A stretch of 64,000 nucleotides of DNA from Acinetobacter sp. HR7 (GTDB lineage: Bacteria > Pseudomonadota > Gammaproteobacteria > Pseudomonadales > Moraxellaceae). The notes below the pieces were generated by a model, which was not told the origin of the DNA, searched no databases, and was given only the letters and a program-made list of their open reading frames with translations. Positions 44,864-54,316 of the stretch are shown piece after piece. Position numbers and translations under genes: made by a program. The first letter of the stretch is position 1, and every line of letters begins with the position of its first letter. The stretch is taken from the NCBI RefSeq assembly GCF_000773685.1, contig NZ_JPQO01000206.1, positions 27,874 through 91,873 on the forward strand, read 5' to 3'.

Positions 44864-46420
44864 ATGACTCACCGAACTAACATGCTCTGTATCAGTTTTA
44901 TTAGCCTATCCATTTTTTTGACAGGCTGTGAGTTAGATTCCAATACTTCATCCAAAGCAAATATTACACCAGTCCATTCTGAACACTGGTTTGAAAGCAC
45001 AGAATCCAGACAGAAATTTCAGAAGGGATTAACCGCCTATTTACCCCTATATGATGGCTTTATGAGCATGGCAGCACGGCTGCATCTGATCAATCAGGCC
45101 AAATACAATCTTGACCTGCAGTATTACATCTGGAGTGATGACTTTATTGGCCGGCTGATCCTGTCAGAATTGCTCCAAGCAGCCGATCGCGGGGTAAAAG
45201 TTCGACTCATGATTGATGACCAGAATGGCACCCAGCTGGATGATCATTTATTAGCGTTGAGCCAGCATCCCAATATCCAGATCAAACTGTTTAATCCTTA
45301 TAAATTCCGCAAGATCAGGGCATTGGATTATGGCTTGCGACTGAAACAGGTTAATCACCGCATGCATAATAAGTTGATCATTGCTGATGGCACGGCTGCG
45401 GTGACAGGTGGACGCAATATCAGCAGTGAATATTTTGAAGCCAGCAATGACTTTCAGTTTACCGATGTCGATATTTTCTTTGCCGGGACTGCGGTACAGG
45501 ATGCCAATCAAAGCTTTATTCGCTTCTGGAATGATGATCTCAGTTATGACATTCAACAGATCTTGAATGAAAAGCCACGACCTGAAGAATTAACCAAACT
45601 CCGTCAGACTTTTGTTTATGAAAATGGTAAGACAGAAGAGATTCAAAAACGAATCAATGAAGCACAGGCAGAAGTGGCAGAGCAGCTAGAGGCACGTCCA
45701 GTCCGCTGGGCTAAAGCACATTTTGTTGCGGATTCACCTAACAAGGCTCGTCCGGAAGCCAAAGAGCATGATTACATCTATACCCATATGCTGAATGTCA
45801 TGGGTGAACCAAGTAACCATCTGGAACTGGTCTCTGCCTATTTTGTCCCAACCCAATGGGGTGCGGATTACCTGAGTACCCGATCTAAAAATGGCCTAAA
45901 AGTTCGGATCTTAACCAATTCATTCCAAGCCAATGATGTCACTGTCGTGCATGCCTATTATCAGCAATATCGAGAGCAGTTGCTCAAAAATGGCATTGAA
46001 ATCTGGGAATTCAAATCTTTTATCGAACGCCGCAAACGGACCTGGTATGAGAAACTGACCGGGGATGTCATTCCTGCTAAAAATAAAAACAGTTCCAGTC
46101 TGCATGCTAAGTTCTTTGATGTTGATGACATGGTCTTTATTGGTTCCTTTAACTTTGATCCACGCTCGGCCAAGCTGAATACTGAAGTCGGTCTGGTGGT
46201 TGAATCTGAGGAACTACAGGAGGAAATTACTACCGCACTGAATCAATATCTGCCACGGATTGCCTATCAGCTTAAATTAAATCAGCAAGGTGAAATTATC
46301 TGGATTGACCAGCAACCAGATGGCACAACCATCACCCATCCACATGATCCGGAAACCACAAAATTCCAGCGCTTTATGATGAATCTGGTGACGACTTTTC
46401 CTGCTGAATGGACAATGTAA
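44864..46420 (+). CDS. Phospholipase D-family lipoprotein (cardiolipin-synthase-like)
   Basis: The 518-residue protein has a lipobox leader (SLSIFLTGCELDS), so it is membrane-anchored on the periplasmic side. Two PLD motifs follow: HRMHNKLIIADGTAAVTGGRN and HAKFFDVDDMVFIGSFNFDPRS, both HxKx4D. The overall layout is like ClsC-type cardiolipin synthases, which join phosphatidyl groups between phospholipids. Position after frmA (divergent) gives no further clue. A hydrolytic role is also possible. Confidence 0.88.
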   Translation: MTHRTNMLCISFISLSIFLTGCELDSNTSSKANITPVHSEHWFESTESRQKFQKGLTAYLPLYDGFMSMAARLHLINQAKYNLDLQYYIWSDDFIGRLILSELLQAADRGVKVRLMIDDQNGTQLDDHLLALSQHPNIQIKLFNPYKFRKIRALDYGLRLKQVNHRMHNKLIIADGTAAVTGGRNISSEYFEASNDFQFTDVDIFFAGTAVQDANQSFIRFWNDDLSYDIQQILNEKPRPEELTKLRQTFVYENGKTEEIQKRINEAQAEVAEQLEARPVRWAKAHFVADSPNKARPEAKEHDYIYTHMLNVMGEPSNHLELVSAYFVPTQWGADYLSTRSKNGLKVRILTNSFQANDVTVVHAYYQQYREQLLKNGIEIWEFKSFIERRKRTWYEKLTGDVIPAKNKNSSSLHAKFFDVDDMVFIGSFNFDPRSAKLNTEVGLVVESEELQEEITTALNQYLPRIAYQLKLNQQGEIIWIDQQPDGTTITHPHDPETTKFQRFMMNLVTTFPAEWTM

Positions 46421-46604
46421 TGACACATGCATGACAAAAGTGAATTTTCCATCAATTTTCCCATCCATTATTTTCTGATTTATTAGAAATTGTGTAGCAT
46501 TTAGACATTTATTCAATCAATACTGTCATGAACTATACCCTAAGCTAAGATTGTCTTAAAATTATACTTTTCCAGCTTTATGCGAAACTTTTCGCCCCAC
46601 TCCC

Positions 46605-47042
46605 ATGCAATTTTTTGATTTAAGCCGTCAGTTCAAACTGAGTGATATTTTAACGCCCACCAAAACACTGCAAGAATTATCTGGTCAGGAATGGTTTCTT
46701 GCCAAAATCCGGGTTGAACATGACTGTCTTTCAGATAATGAAATTGTTGAAGGTCAAGCGATCATTCAATCCAATGCAAATATTCAGATTGAACTGGAAT
46801 GGCTGATTCAGGATTCTGGTCATGAGCTGCAAGTAATGTTTAAAGGTGTAGAAACCGAAGCCAATGAAGAAACCTTGGTAGTAGTGAAAGGTGCTCAACT
46901 GGTTGATGAACAGCAACAATTATTGTCCTCACAAGCTTTAAGCTTATGGATTGATGGTACCCTGCTGCCACTATTACCAAATATCCGTCGTGAAATTAAA
47001 TCCCGTTTAAATCTTTGGGATTATGTAGAATACGATGGTTAA
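46605..47042 (+). CDS. Uncharacterised 145-residue protein
   Basis: Family not recognised. The product is soluble and acidic, with a beta-rich middle (IVEGQAIIQSNANIQIELEW) and a C-terminal helix (IRREIKSRLNLWDYVEYDG). A good frame and a downstream terminator support it as a real gene. Adjacent genes do not suggest a role. Confidence 0.7.
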   Translation: MQFFDLSRQFKLSDILTPTKTLQELSGQEWFLAKIRVEHDCLSDNEIVEGQAIIQSNANIQIELEWLIQDSGHELQVMFKGVETEANEETLVVVKGAQLVDEQQQLLSSQALSLWIDGTLLPLLPNIRREIKSRLNLWDYVEYDG

Positions 47043-47067
47043 TTCCTAAAATAGAGTTTGATGTTCA

Positions 47068-47090
47068 GGGCGAGTCACTCGCCCTTTTTT
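47068..47090 (+). terminator. Terminator after the 145-residue protein gene
   Basis: GGGCGAG and CTCGCCC pair across a TCA loop and are followed by six T. Confidence 0.93.
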
Positions 47091-47210
47091 ATCGACTAAT
47101 ATCGACTAAAATAAATCTTTTGAGATGAATGGCAAGTCGTATATCAGTCAATTATTTCCAATTTTGTTCATGATATGCTGACTTTAAAAATAATAACAAG
47201 TAAAAAAATA

Positions 47211-47708
47211 ATGAATACGCATATCCAGATGCAAGATTGGCATAAGATTCGTAGTGTGGTTGCAGATGCACAACGTGCAGCCATGCATTGTTCTATATCG
47301 ACAATCTCTCCAAATGGATTTCCTACCAGTAGTCCAATCGGTACTTTATTTTTAGATGAACAAAATCCAGCGGGTTTCTTCTTTGACCGTTACTGTACCA
47401 GCCTGGAACAGAATCTTCCGCATACCACTAAAGCCTGTATTCAAGCAGTGAATAGCAGCCGTACCTTCTGGCTAAGATCTCTGATTAAAGGGAAATTTAA
47501 TACTTATCCTGGTGTAAGATTATATGCAGAAATCGGTGAGCTGCGCCCTGCAACCCAAGCTGAACTGGATTTAATAGATCGTAGAATCAAACCACTCAAA
47601 TGGACTAGAGGCAGTCGACTGATCTGGTCTGAGTTTACCCATGTTCGGGAGATTCAGATTCATAGGTTCAAATGGGTGGAATATCCAAAGATGATGCCAA
47701 ATAACTAA
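47211..47708 (+). CDS. Pyridoxamine-5'-phosphate-oxidase-like FMN-binding protein
   Basis: From the ATG at 47211 it has 165 residues; an upstream ATG adds 12 unlikely residues. The split-barrel pattern (AAMHCSISTISPNGFPTSSP IGTLFL region, ending near FTHVREIQIHRFKWVEY) fits the PNPOx-like flavin fold. Such small proteins bind FMN, F420 or heme. Function cannot be specified. Confidence 0.6.
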   Translation: MNTHIQMQDWHKIRSVVADAQRAAMHCSISTISPNGFPTSSPIGTLFLDEQNPAGFFFDRYCTSLEQNLPHTTKACIQAVNSSRTFWLRSLIKGKFNTYPGVRLYAEIGELRPATQAELDLIDRRIKPLKWTRGSRLIWSEFTHVREIQIHRFKWVEYPKMMPNN

Positions 47709-47759
47709 AAAATAACTTACTAAAAGTTATTTACCATTCATAAGTAATTTATTAAAAGC

Positions 47760-48344
47760 CTAGATTAATCCGGAATCCTTAAACATTTCCCGATAAGCCT
47801 CAGCTTTTTTCTCTAAACTCAGTGGATAGGCACGTGAAGATGATGGCATTCGATATAATTTCAGCTCACGTCCAGCAAAGGTTGTTTCACTTGGTTGTCC
47901 AATCGCAGGTTTTTCTGTTCCGTCCGGCATAGACAGCATCAACGTTTCAGTGGCTTTATCGCCAGTGGTCATGATGCTATGACACTGGGGCATATGTGAC
48001 AGTAGTTTGTTGAGATCCGTTGGTGTCACGATTTCCAAGAACTTATCCGAGGCATTCCCTTTTAAACGGCGGATCTGGTACGCCGTATCAAAAATGGCAA
48101 TACCTTTTTCCAGCAGAAATTCCTGGATCAGCATTTCCTGAAAATTCTTGTTAGCCAGATCCAGAAAATAGTCTTTGTTATGGAAGAAAATTAAACCAAA
48201 AATCCGCCACATATCATTTTGATAATTTGGATAATAGAACCGCATTTTCCAGCGTGTTTGCGGTGGCGGAAAACTTCCCATCATTAGTAGCTTGGCATTT
48301 TCAGGTAGGAAAGGTTCCAGAGGATGGGTTTCAATATCCGACAT
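47760..48344 (-). CDS. Uracil/hypoxanthine-DNA glycosylase family protein
   Basis: The 194-residue protein has the superfamily motif LLMMGSFPPPQTRWKMRFYY (position about 19-38) and NDMWRIFG, followed by ATETLMLSMP and a C-terminal motif YRMPSSSRAYPLSLEKK (PS/SRAY motif 2 position). This pattern resembles family 6 (hypoxanthine-DNA) or Mug-type glycosylases, which remove deaminated bases. The subfamily assignment is tentative. Confidence 0.7.
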   Translation of the reverse strand: MSDIETHPLEPFLPENAKLLMMGSFPPPQTRWKMRFYYPNYQNDMWRIFGLIFFHNKDYFLDLANKNFQEMLIQEFLLEKGIAIFDTAYQIRRLKGNASDKFLEIVTPTDLNKLLSHMPQCHSIMTTGDKATETLMLSMPDGTEKPAIGQPSETTFAGRELKLYRMPSSSRAYPLSLEKKAEAYREMFKDSGLI

Positions 48345-48379
48345 AATCTTCCACTAAATTGGCGAGCAGAAATGCTATT

Positions 48380-49090
48380 TTAGAATTTCTGGCGAATCTT
48401 TGCAGCGACTTCCTGTCCCCAAAGCGTATAAACTTCTTTACTCGGGTGAAAACCATCTTTGGCCATTTCCAGATTTAAAGCTCGATACTGTTTAATATCG
48501 TATTCAATCCATTGCATATTGGCTTTTTTGCTGACAAATTTTTCTAATTCACAATTCATGGCTTTGGCATAACGGCCAAATAACCATGCCAGTGGATTTG
48601 GTAAAGCCGGGAACATGTTCATTGGTGGCACACCGGCTGCAATAACCAGTGCTGGACTAAATCGGGATTCAATTTTGCTATATAGCTGTGCTTGCTTCTT
48701 GATCCAGACATCTGCTGGCATCAGCTTGGTAACGTCATTCACACCCACCGAAGTTACAACCACATCATAATGTTCTGCTGGAATTTCATCCAAGACACGA
48801 ATCACTTTAGAGGTTGTATCTCCAGTTTTTGCCTGAAGCTTCCAGCGAATCTGGAAGTCCTGTTTAAGTACATTCAGAATTGCTCCTGTTAAAGCTTCAT
48901 CCTGATGATCCACACCTACACCTGCCGCGGCAGAATCTCCTACAATCAAAATAGATAAAGGCTTACCTGCACCTACGACACCTTCACGCTCACCTGCAGG
49001 TTCTGGCAGCCTTAAAGTGTTTTTCTTGACACGATTACCTTGGATCACCAGGGCTGGAATAAGAGCAAAAGTCGAAAGCTTGAGTAACAT
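48380..49090 (-). CDS. SGNH/GDSL-family hydrolase
   Basis: The 236-residue protein has an N-terminal hydrophobic segment (LLKLSTFALIPALVIQGN) that may be a signal anchor. Catalytic blocks are GDSAAAGVGVDHQ (block I Ser), SVGVNDVTKL (block III Asn) and DGFHPSKEVY (block V Asp and His). It is probably an esterase or lipase acting in the envelope. It lies 35 bp upstream of the glycosylase gene on the same strand and may be co-transcribed. Confidence 0.85.
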   Translation of the reverse strand: MLLKLSTFALIPALVIQGNRVKKNTLRLPEPAGEREGVVGAGKPLSILIVGDSAAAGVGVDHQDEALTGAILNVLKQDFQIRWKLQAKTGDTTSKVIRVLDEIPAEHYDVVVTSVGVNDVTKLMPADVWIKKQAQLYSKIESRFSPALVIAAGVPPMNMFPALPNPLAWLFGRYAKAMNCELEKFVSKKANMQWIEYDIKQYRALNLEMAKDGFHPSKEVYTLWGQEVAAKIRQKF

Positions 49091-49226
49091 GGATTGAATT
49101 CTAAAATACGTGAATAGTGCTGAATTTTATACAAAATTTAGACCAATACATTGATGATTGTGACAGTTTTTATTTTAATTTTAGTGAATTTTCAAATATT
49201 CAAATCATTTCGTGATTATTGGTGTA

Positions 49227-49253
49227 TAAAAAATCCCGCATTTAGCGGGATTT
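49227..49253 (-). terminator. Terminator after the fatty acid desaturase gene
   Basis: AAATCCCGC and GCGGGATTT pair with a 5-base loop. On the minus strand a U tract follows from the A run at 49227-49233. Confidence 0.85.
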
Positions 49254-49266
49254 CATCGATTCATTT

Positions 49267-50328
49267 TTATTTAACTTTAATTTCATTCCATCGGTTCATA
49301 CGACGAAAAGTGCCAATATCATTAAAGCGTACACCGACTTCTTTCATGACTTTATGCGCCGTTTTAGCAGTCATCTGACGAATATAAAACGGTTCTTTTA
49401 CCACGAAATGGTGAATGGCATGGGTAGCACCAAAGTTAAAGCAAAACAGCTGAAACGGCATCATCCACCAAGGATTTAGTACCTGAGTCTGCTTGATCAC
49501 ATCACGTGGGTCGATGTCGCCATAGTAATGCATATTTGAACTAACAAACTGCAGGCAGAATGAACGTAAATAATTTGGCAACACCCAGATCACTGCCAGT
49601 AAATTCACCCATGGCATGGCATCTAGCGCGCCTTGTGACCACAGCACTTCATAGCCAAACAGCGGTACAATCGCGTTGGAAATATGGAATACGGTAAACA
49701 GATAGCACAGACCATAATAGAGAATACTTAAGGGCATAAAACCCAACAATTGTGAAATCTGGGCACTTTTACGTTCATGTTCTGGCTGTTTTTCCAAAAA
49801 TTTCTGAATCATTTTATACATGCGGAATGGACGCAAATACACTGACATCAACTGGTCACTGATCACCAGCACTCGGCGAATCCCCCATGGCATACCATTA
49901 CTGATACCACGTTCTTCCAGATCGCTTTCTGTGCCTGAAAATTTATGATGATGTAAGTGCATGCGACGGCGTGCCCATGGGCTAATCGTATTTGGACGCG
50001 CCAACCAGACGAGAGCCAGCATTAAATGATGAGCCCATGGCATCTTTTTAAAATACATGTAATGGATCAGATCATGTTCCAATTCATGTGTTAAAGAGGC
50101 AAAGATCGCAATAAGCGGAATGGTCACCCATGCCGACAGATATCCATAATAAAAGGCTAATGCGATCGTGATCATTCCTGTCCAGGCAAACAGTAGAATG
50201 CTGGCACCAATGAAGTTTTGACGTTTCAGGATGGGATAACGTGCCCGCAGGTCTTCGCCAGCCTGCATAACGACAGCTCGGACTTTAGCAATACGCTGTT
50301 GACTGGTCATATCCGAAGATGAAGACAT
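49267..50328 (-). CDS. Membrane fatty acid desaturase
   Basis: The 353-residue integral membrane protein has the three histidine boxes HELEHDLIHY, RMHLHHHKFSG and HAIHHF and several hydrophobic segments. These bind a di-iron centre. It should desaturate fatty acyl chains to adjust membrane fluidity. The electron donor is not encoded nearby. Monocistronic. Confidence 0.9.
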   Translation of the reverse strand: MSSSSDMTSQQRIAKVRAVVMQAGEDLRARYPILKRQNFIGASILLFAWTGMITIALAFYYGYLSAWVTIPLIAIFASLTHELEHDLIHYMYFKKMPWAHHLMLALVWLARPNTISPWARRRMHLHHHKFSGTESDLEERGISNGMPWGIRRVLVISDQLMSVYLRPFRMYKMIQKFLEKQPEHERKSAQISQLLGFMPLSILYYGLCYLFTVFHISNAIVPLFGYEVLWSQGALDAMPWVNLLAVIWVLPNYLRSFCLQFVSSNMHYYGDIDPRDVIKQTQVLNPWWMMPFQLFCFNFGATHAIHHFVVKEPFYIRQMTAKTAHKVMKEVGVRFNDIGTFRRMNRWNEIKVK

Positions 50329-50553
50329 ATGTACAACCTTTAATTTATGGACATGTGTACATTAAAGGAAAATACGGAAAATAAAAGTTGATATTTCCAG
50401 TTTTTAAAGCAGGATGTATAGAAAAACAGCGGTTGTTACAAATTTAATTTTTACTAAATAAAATCGTTTCTGATTTGATCAAAATGGCTTATAAATAATT
50501 GAGTAAATATACTAATTTCAAAACAAAATATCATTTTTTAATGGGGAATTTTT

Positions 50554-51024
50554 ATGCTTAGAACACTTCACATAACCATAGGAATTGAATATCAACAAAA
50601 AGAGTTATTCGAAAAAGCATTGCTCGATCACAATATCAATTTTGAAATGGACGGTGGACATCTTCCTAAAAAAGTAAGTCCATACTATAAAGAGTTAGAT
50701 ATTATTCCATGTCGTTATTACCTTTCAGGAAGTAAAGACTGGAAAGATGTTATTAATAATCCCCAAAATATGAATCTATACGATGAATTTTCTAAGCCAT
50801 TTTATATATTTTTATTACAAAATGAATTTATCAATAACTATTTAAAGCAATTTTATGCTTTAGAAAAGTTTAAAGATTTTTTCATACCTAATGGTTCCCA
50901 TTTACTGTGTAGTTATGATAGCTATATTCAGCATGAGGACGTGATTACATTTGGGTCAGAAACAATTAATAATTTATCAAGATTGGGGCTAGGCATTGAT
51001 TATAATCATGCATGTTATGATTGA
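50554..51024 (+). CDS. Uncharacterised AT-rich 156-residue protein
   Basis: I do not recognise a family. The protein is rich in Phe, Tyr, Asn and Lys, soluble, with an aromatic FYIFLLQNEFINNYLKQFY stretch. GGGGAA precedes the ATG with good spacing. Base composition is distinctly AT-richer than flanking genes, which suggests recent acquisition. It is a lone gene between the desaturase gene (divergent) and a small secreted protein gene. Confidence 0.65.
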   Translation: MLRTLHITIGIEYQQKELFEKALLDHNINFEMDGGHLPKKVSPYYKELDIIPCRYYLSGSKDWKDVINNPQNMNLYDEFSKPFYIFLLQNEFINNYLKQFYALEKFKDFFIPNGSHLLCSYDSYIQHEDVITFGSETINNLSRLGLGIDYNHACYD

Positions 51025-51086
51025 ATTTGTTCGACCAGAAATTTAACAAACTCTCTTATACAGAATCGTAGTTAAGGACTCTTGAA

Positions 51087-51425
51087 TTAACGACGATTTT
51101 CTTTAAAAACCAGATCACATTTACCGGGTATATTTTTTCCTTTTATATTCACAACAGCAGAAGTACCACGCGCCTTGCCCTTACAGACATTTTGTACTGC
51201 TGGTTGATTCATAGCTTTATAATCCAATACATTTGCTTGATCAGGCTTAAAACCGATCTGACATGAACCTTTTACCTTACGACCCTCTATTTTTGTAGTG
51301 AGTTTTACGTGTGGTCCTTTTCCTTCGCACAATCGGGTCAGATCAGGAGTATTCTCTTCAGAACTAGCCTGGACAGATGACATTTGCATCACTACAATTG
51401 CCAGAATAAAAGCTATTTTTTTCAT
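51087..51425 (-). CDS. Small secreted protein with a duplicated two-Cys motif
   Basis: From the ATG at 51425 it has 112 residues with a signal peptide (KKIAFILAIVVMQMSSVQA). The mature part has two gap-free 23-residue units, each starting and ending with Cys: CEGKGPHVK...KGSC and CKGKARGTS...PGKC, sharing CxGK, IxGxxxxG and the trailing hydrophobic-F-K. Four Cys suggest two disulfides in the periplasm. I do not recognise a family. Confidence 0.7.
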   Translation of the reverse strand: MKKIAFILAIVVMQMSSVQASSEENTPDLTRLCEGKGPHVKLTTKIEGRKVKGSCQIGFKPDQANVLDYKAMNQPAVQNVCKGKARGTSAVVNIKGKNIPGKCDLVFKENRR

Positions 51426-51613
51426 TAATTGATAAGCCTGTATCAATCTATCTGTTATTTTGAGCTATGTTAAACCAATATTTATACTAAATTTTAAGAA
51501 ATTACACTTGGTATCTTATTTTTATCTTCTAAATTTATTGAATAGATCAAAATTAAATTCTGCCAGACTTTAGTGTTTATTTTGCCTCTAAGCTTCAAGT
51601 ACTAAAAATGAAT

Positions 51614-51637
51614 AAAGCTTCTATCTCTAGAAGCTTT
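51614..51637. terminator. Hairpin downstream of the SDR gene
   Basis: AAAGCTTCT and AGAAGCTTT pair across a 6-base loop, 23 bp beyond the SDR stop on the minus strand. Flanking A/T tracts are modest. Confidence 0.7.
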
Positions 51638-51659
51638 ATTGATAACCGAATTTAACCCA

Positions 51660-52403
51660 TTAACCCAGTTTATTTACCAGTTTCAATGGCAATACTTTCA
51701 TGGCAATACCAAGTGGCAGCCAAGGCCATTTTGGTACATAAGCTTTGACCGGTTCTTTTTCAATTTCCGCAGCCAGTAAACGTGAACCAGTCTTTTCATC
51801 CACTTCGAATGGTAATTTCTTGGCACCTTCATTGATTTCAGTACGGATATAACCTGGGAATATTGTCGTAACTTTAATTGGCGTATCAATCAGTTCTGCA
51901 CGGATGCCCTCTGCCAGATGCGCAACCCCAGCCTTACTTGCACCATACGCTGTCAAATGTTTTGGCATACCACGCATGGCACTCATGGACGAAATCATCA
52001 CCAGATGACCAGCATTTTGGGCACGGAAAATTTCAACTGCTGCTTCACACTGTGCCAAAGCCGAAATAAAGTTGGTTTCCACGGTGGCTTTGTTAATCGC
52101 AAAGTTACCTTTACCGATCCGGCGGCCTTCACCAACACCGGCATTGACAATAATCCGGTCAATCGTGCCAAATTCTTCCTTGAAGGCACGGAACACTTCA
52201 AAAACCTGATCATAATTGGTCACATCCAGGACTTTGGCAATGACCTTAATTCCATATTGGCTTTCCAATTCCTGCTTTAAAGCCTCTAGACGTTCCAAAC
52301 GTCGTGCACAGATCGCCAGGTTATAGCCTTTCTTCGCAAATTCACGTGCCATCCCGGCACCAATCCCTGAACTCGCTCCAGTAATCAGAATTGTTTTTGC
52401 CAT
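51660..52403 (-). CDS. Short-chain dehydrogenase/reductase of the acyl-CoA dehydrogenase cluster
   Basis: The 247-residue SDR has TGASSGIGAGMA, a basic ICARRLERLE segment (favouring NADP), NAGVGEG, ISSMSAMRG and the catalytic YGASK. It is the last of four minus-strand genes with the histidine phosphatase, phosphotransferase and acyl-CoA dehydrogenase genes. It probably reduces or oxidises an acyl or aldehyde intermediate; substrate unknown. Confidence 0.88.
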   Translation of the reverse strand: MAKTILITGASSGIGAGMAREFAKKGYNLAICARRLERLEALKQELESQYGIKVIAKVLDVTNYDQVFEVFRAFKEEFGTIDRIIVNAGVGEGRRIGKGNFAINKATVETNFISALAQCEAAVEIFRAQNAGHLVMISSMSAMRGMPKHLTAYGASKAGVAHLAEGIRAELIDTPIKVTTIFPGYIRTEINEGAKKLPFEVDEKTGSRLLAAEIEKEPVKAYVPKWPWLPLGIAMKVLPLKLVNKLG

Positions 52404-52431
52404 GTTTTATTCCTTTAATTTGTTTTGGTTC

Positions 52432-53130
52432 TTAAATCCAGGTCAATAATTCTGGTTGTTTTTCTTTAATAAAATGATGTTCATTTAGACTGAGCAACTG
52501 TGGCTCATTACCGACTAGACGTAATGTGGTCAGGCTGGTATTGGTAATCGCCCAGTTCAAGGCAAAAGTTTTGCTTGGACTGAGTCCCAGAATTTTTCCG
52601 ACAGCCACAGAAATCACGCCACCAGAAGTAAAGACTAGAGCATAACGTGGTTTGCGTTTAGCCAGATCATCACACAGATTTTGCAATGCAGTTTCTACCC
52701 GGTTTTTAAAATCTGGCCAAGACTCTTCATATTCATGGTGATATTCGCCACCCGTCCAGCGCTCAATTGCCCCTTCAAAGATTTTGCTTAAATAAGCACG
52801 CGGATTAGCGTGCTGGGCGACGTCTTCTTTTAACAATTCCGGCTGGTTAAAACGTGGTTCATAACGCGCAAATACTTGAGTATGGTTAAATTCATTCCAT
52901 GCTGAATCGGTAATGATTTCACTTTCAGGAAAACATTGATCCAGACACAGTTGCGCCGTTTGTTGATGCCGTTGCATCGAACCTGCTACTACCAGTGGCG
53001 TCTCTTTTAAAATTGAATCAAAATAGCGTCCTAGCAGTTTTGCCTGTAATTCCCCATTGGGTGAAAGCTGGTCATAGCTTTCTGCCCCAAAAGAAGCTTG
53101 TCCGTGGCGAATGAGATAGATAGTCGTCAT
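52432..53130 (-). CDS. Histidine phosphatase (phosphoglycerate mutase-like)
   Basis: The 232-residue protein begins with the RHG catalytic motif (YLIRHGQASFG) and has GSMQRHQQTA (second Arg) and a C-terminal TSGGVISVA. It belongs to the broad histidine phosphatase superfamily. Its start overlaps the phosphotransferase stop by 4 bp. The substrate is not known. Confidence 0.88.
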   Translation of the reverse strand: MTTIYLIRHGQASFGAESYDQLSPNGELQAKLLGRYFDSILKETPLVVAGSMQRHQQTAQLCLDQCFPESEIITDSAWNEFNHTQVFARYEPRFNQPELLKEDVAQHANPRAYLSKIFEGAIERWTGGEYHHEYEESWPDFKNRVETALQNLCDDLAKRKPRYALVFTSGGVISVAVGKILGLSPSKTFALNWAITNTSLTTLRLVGNEPQLLSLNEHHFIKEKQPELLTWI

Positions 53131-54248
53131 TTTGGCATTAACTCTTTAAATTTGGTGATGTATTTCTGTGCCAGATCATTTGCTTCAATTTTTTGCTTGC
53201 CAATCAGTTTTAAAGCACGAATATGCAAGGCATGAATCACAATCCAGAAATCCTTAAAGGCAGGATTATTGGTCTGTTTATGGAAATAGCGGTAATAAAT
53301 TTGCTGGGCAATCACAGCGAGACGGAACACGCCAAATACTTCATAGAAAGTCCAGTTGGCTGGCTGTAATTCAGTTTTCCCTAAATAATAATCCACCACT
53401 TCCTGACGCGTGAACATACCTTTCAAATTGGTCGGCTGACGGCGCGTCGCCTTGAAAATAGCATTATCAGTTTCTTCGACCCAATACGCCAAGGCTGAAC
53501 CTAGGTCCATTAATGGATCACCTAAAGTTGCCATTTCCCAGTCCAAGACACCAATCACCTGTGTCGGAGCATCCGGATTCAGAATGACATTATCAAAACG
53601 CCAGTCGTTATGAATGACACAAATCTGGGAATCTGCCGGGATATTGTCTTTCAGCCAGTTACGTACATATTTAAAAGAAGGTACATTCAGGGTCTTGGCT
53701 TTGTCATAACGACTATCCCAACCTTCGACCTGACGACGGCAATACCCTTCACCCTTGCCAATTTTTTCCAGTTCAGTACCTTGATACGGTACTTTATGTA
53801 GCTCAATTAGCTTGTCGATAACATTGATACACAGCTCTCGAACCTGAGCTTCACTAAAACTTAGCTCTTTAGGCAAATTGGCGCGTGGAATAATGCCTTC
53901 GATGCGTTTCATCACATAGAAGTCACAACCAATCACAGACTCATCCTGACATAGAGCAACCATTTCCGGCACCACCGGATAATATGGTGCTAATGCCTGC
54001 TGTACATGATATTCACGTGCCATGTCATGCGCGGATTTTGCTTTGGTGCCTTTTGGCGGACGGCGCAGAATAAAATCGGCATTTTGATATTTCAGTCGGT
54101 AAGTCCAGTTTGAAGCACCGCCAGAAAATTGGGTTACTTCTACCGGTTCTTGTAATTGGACACCATTTTTCTGCAGCCATTGGGTGACTGCCTGAATATC
54201 TAATTCTTCACCCTCACGAATCTTTCCACCGACATCAATAACCGCCAT
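53127..54248 (-). CDS. APH-like phosphotransferase (ACAD10/11 type)
   Basis: The 373-residue aminoglycoside-phosphotransferase-fold protein has the nucleotide loop GGASNWTYRL, the catalytic HNDWRFDNVILN and the metal motif VLDWEMATLGDPLMDLG. Such kinases pair with acyl-CoA dehydrogenases in 4-hydroxy-acid degradation, where they phosphorylate a 4-hydroxyacyl group. That fits its place after the acyl-CoA dehydrogenase gene. Confidence 0.88.
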   Translation of the reverse strand: MAVIDVGGKIREGEELDIQAVTQWLQKNGVQLQEPVEVTQFSGGASNWTYRLKYQNADFILRRPPKGTKAKSAHDMAREYHVQQALAPYYPVVPEMVALCQDESVIGCDFYVMKRIEGIIPRANLPKELSFSEAQVRELCINVIDKLIELHKVPYQGTELEKIGKGEGYCRRQVEGWDSRYDKAKTLNVPSFKYVRNWLKDNIPADSQICVIHNDWRFDNVILNPDAPTQVIGVLDWEMATLGDPLMDLGSALAYWVEETDNAIFKATRRQPTNLKGMFTRQEVVDYYLGKTELQPANWTFYEVFGVFRLAVIAQQIYYRYFHKQTNNPAFKDFWIVIHALHIRALKLIGKQKIEANDLAQKYITKFKELMPK

Positions 54249-54316
54249 ATTCTTTCCTTAAAATCTTTTTAAATCTTCAAATCTTAATCAAGTTCATCTT
54301 ATCAAGTATTGTGCAC

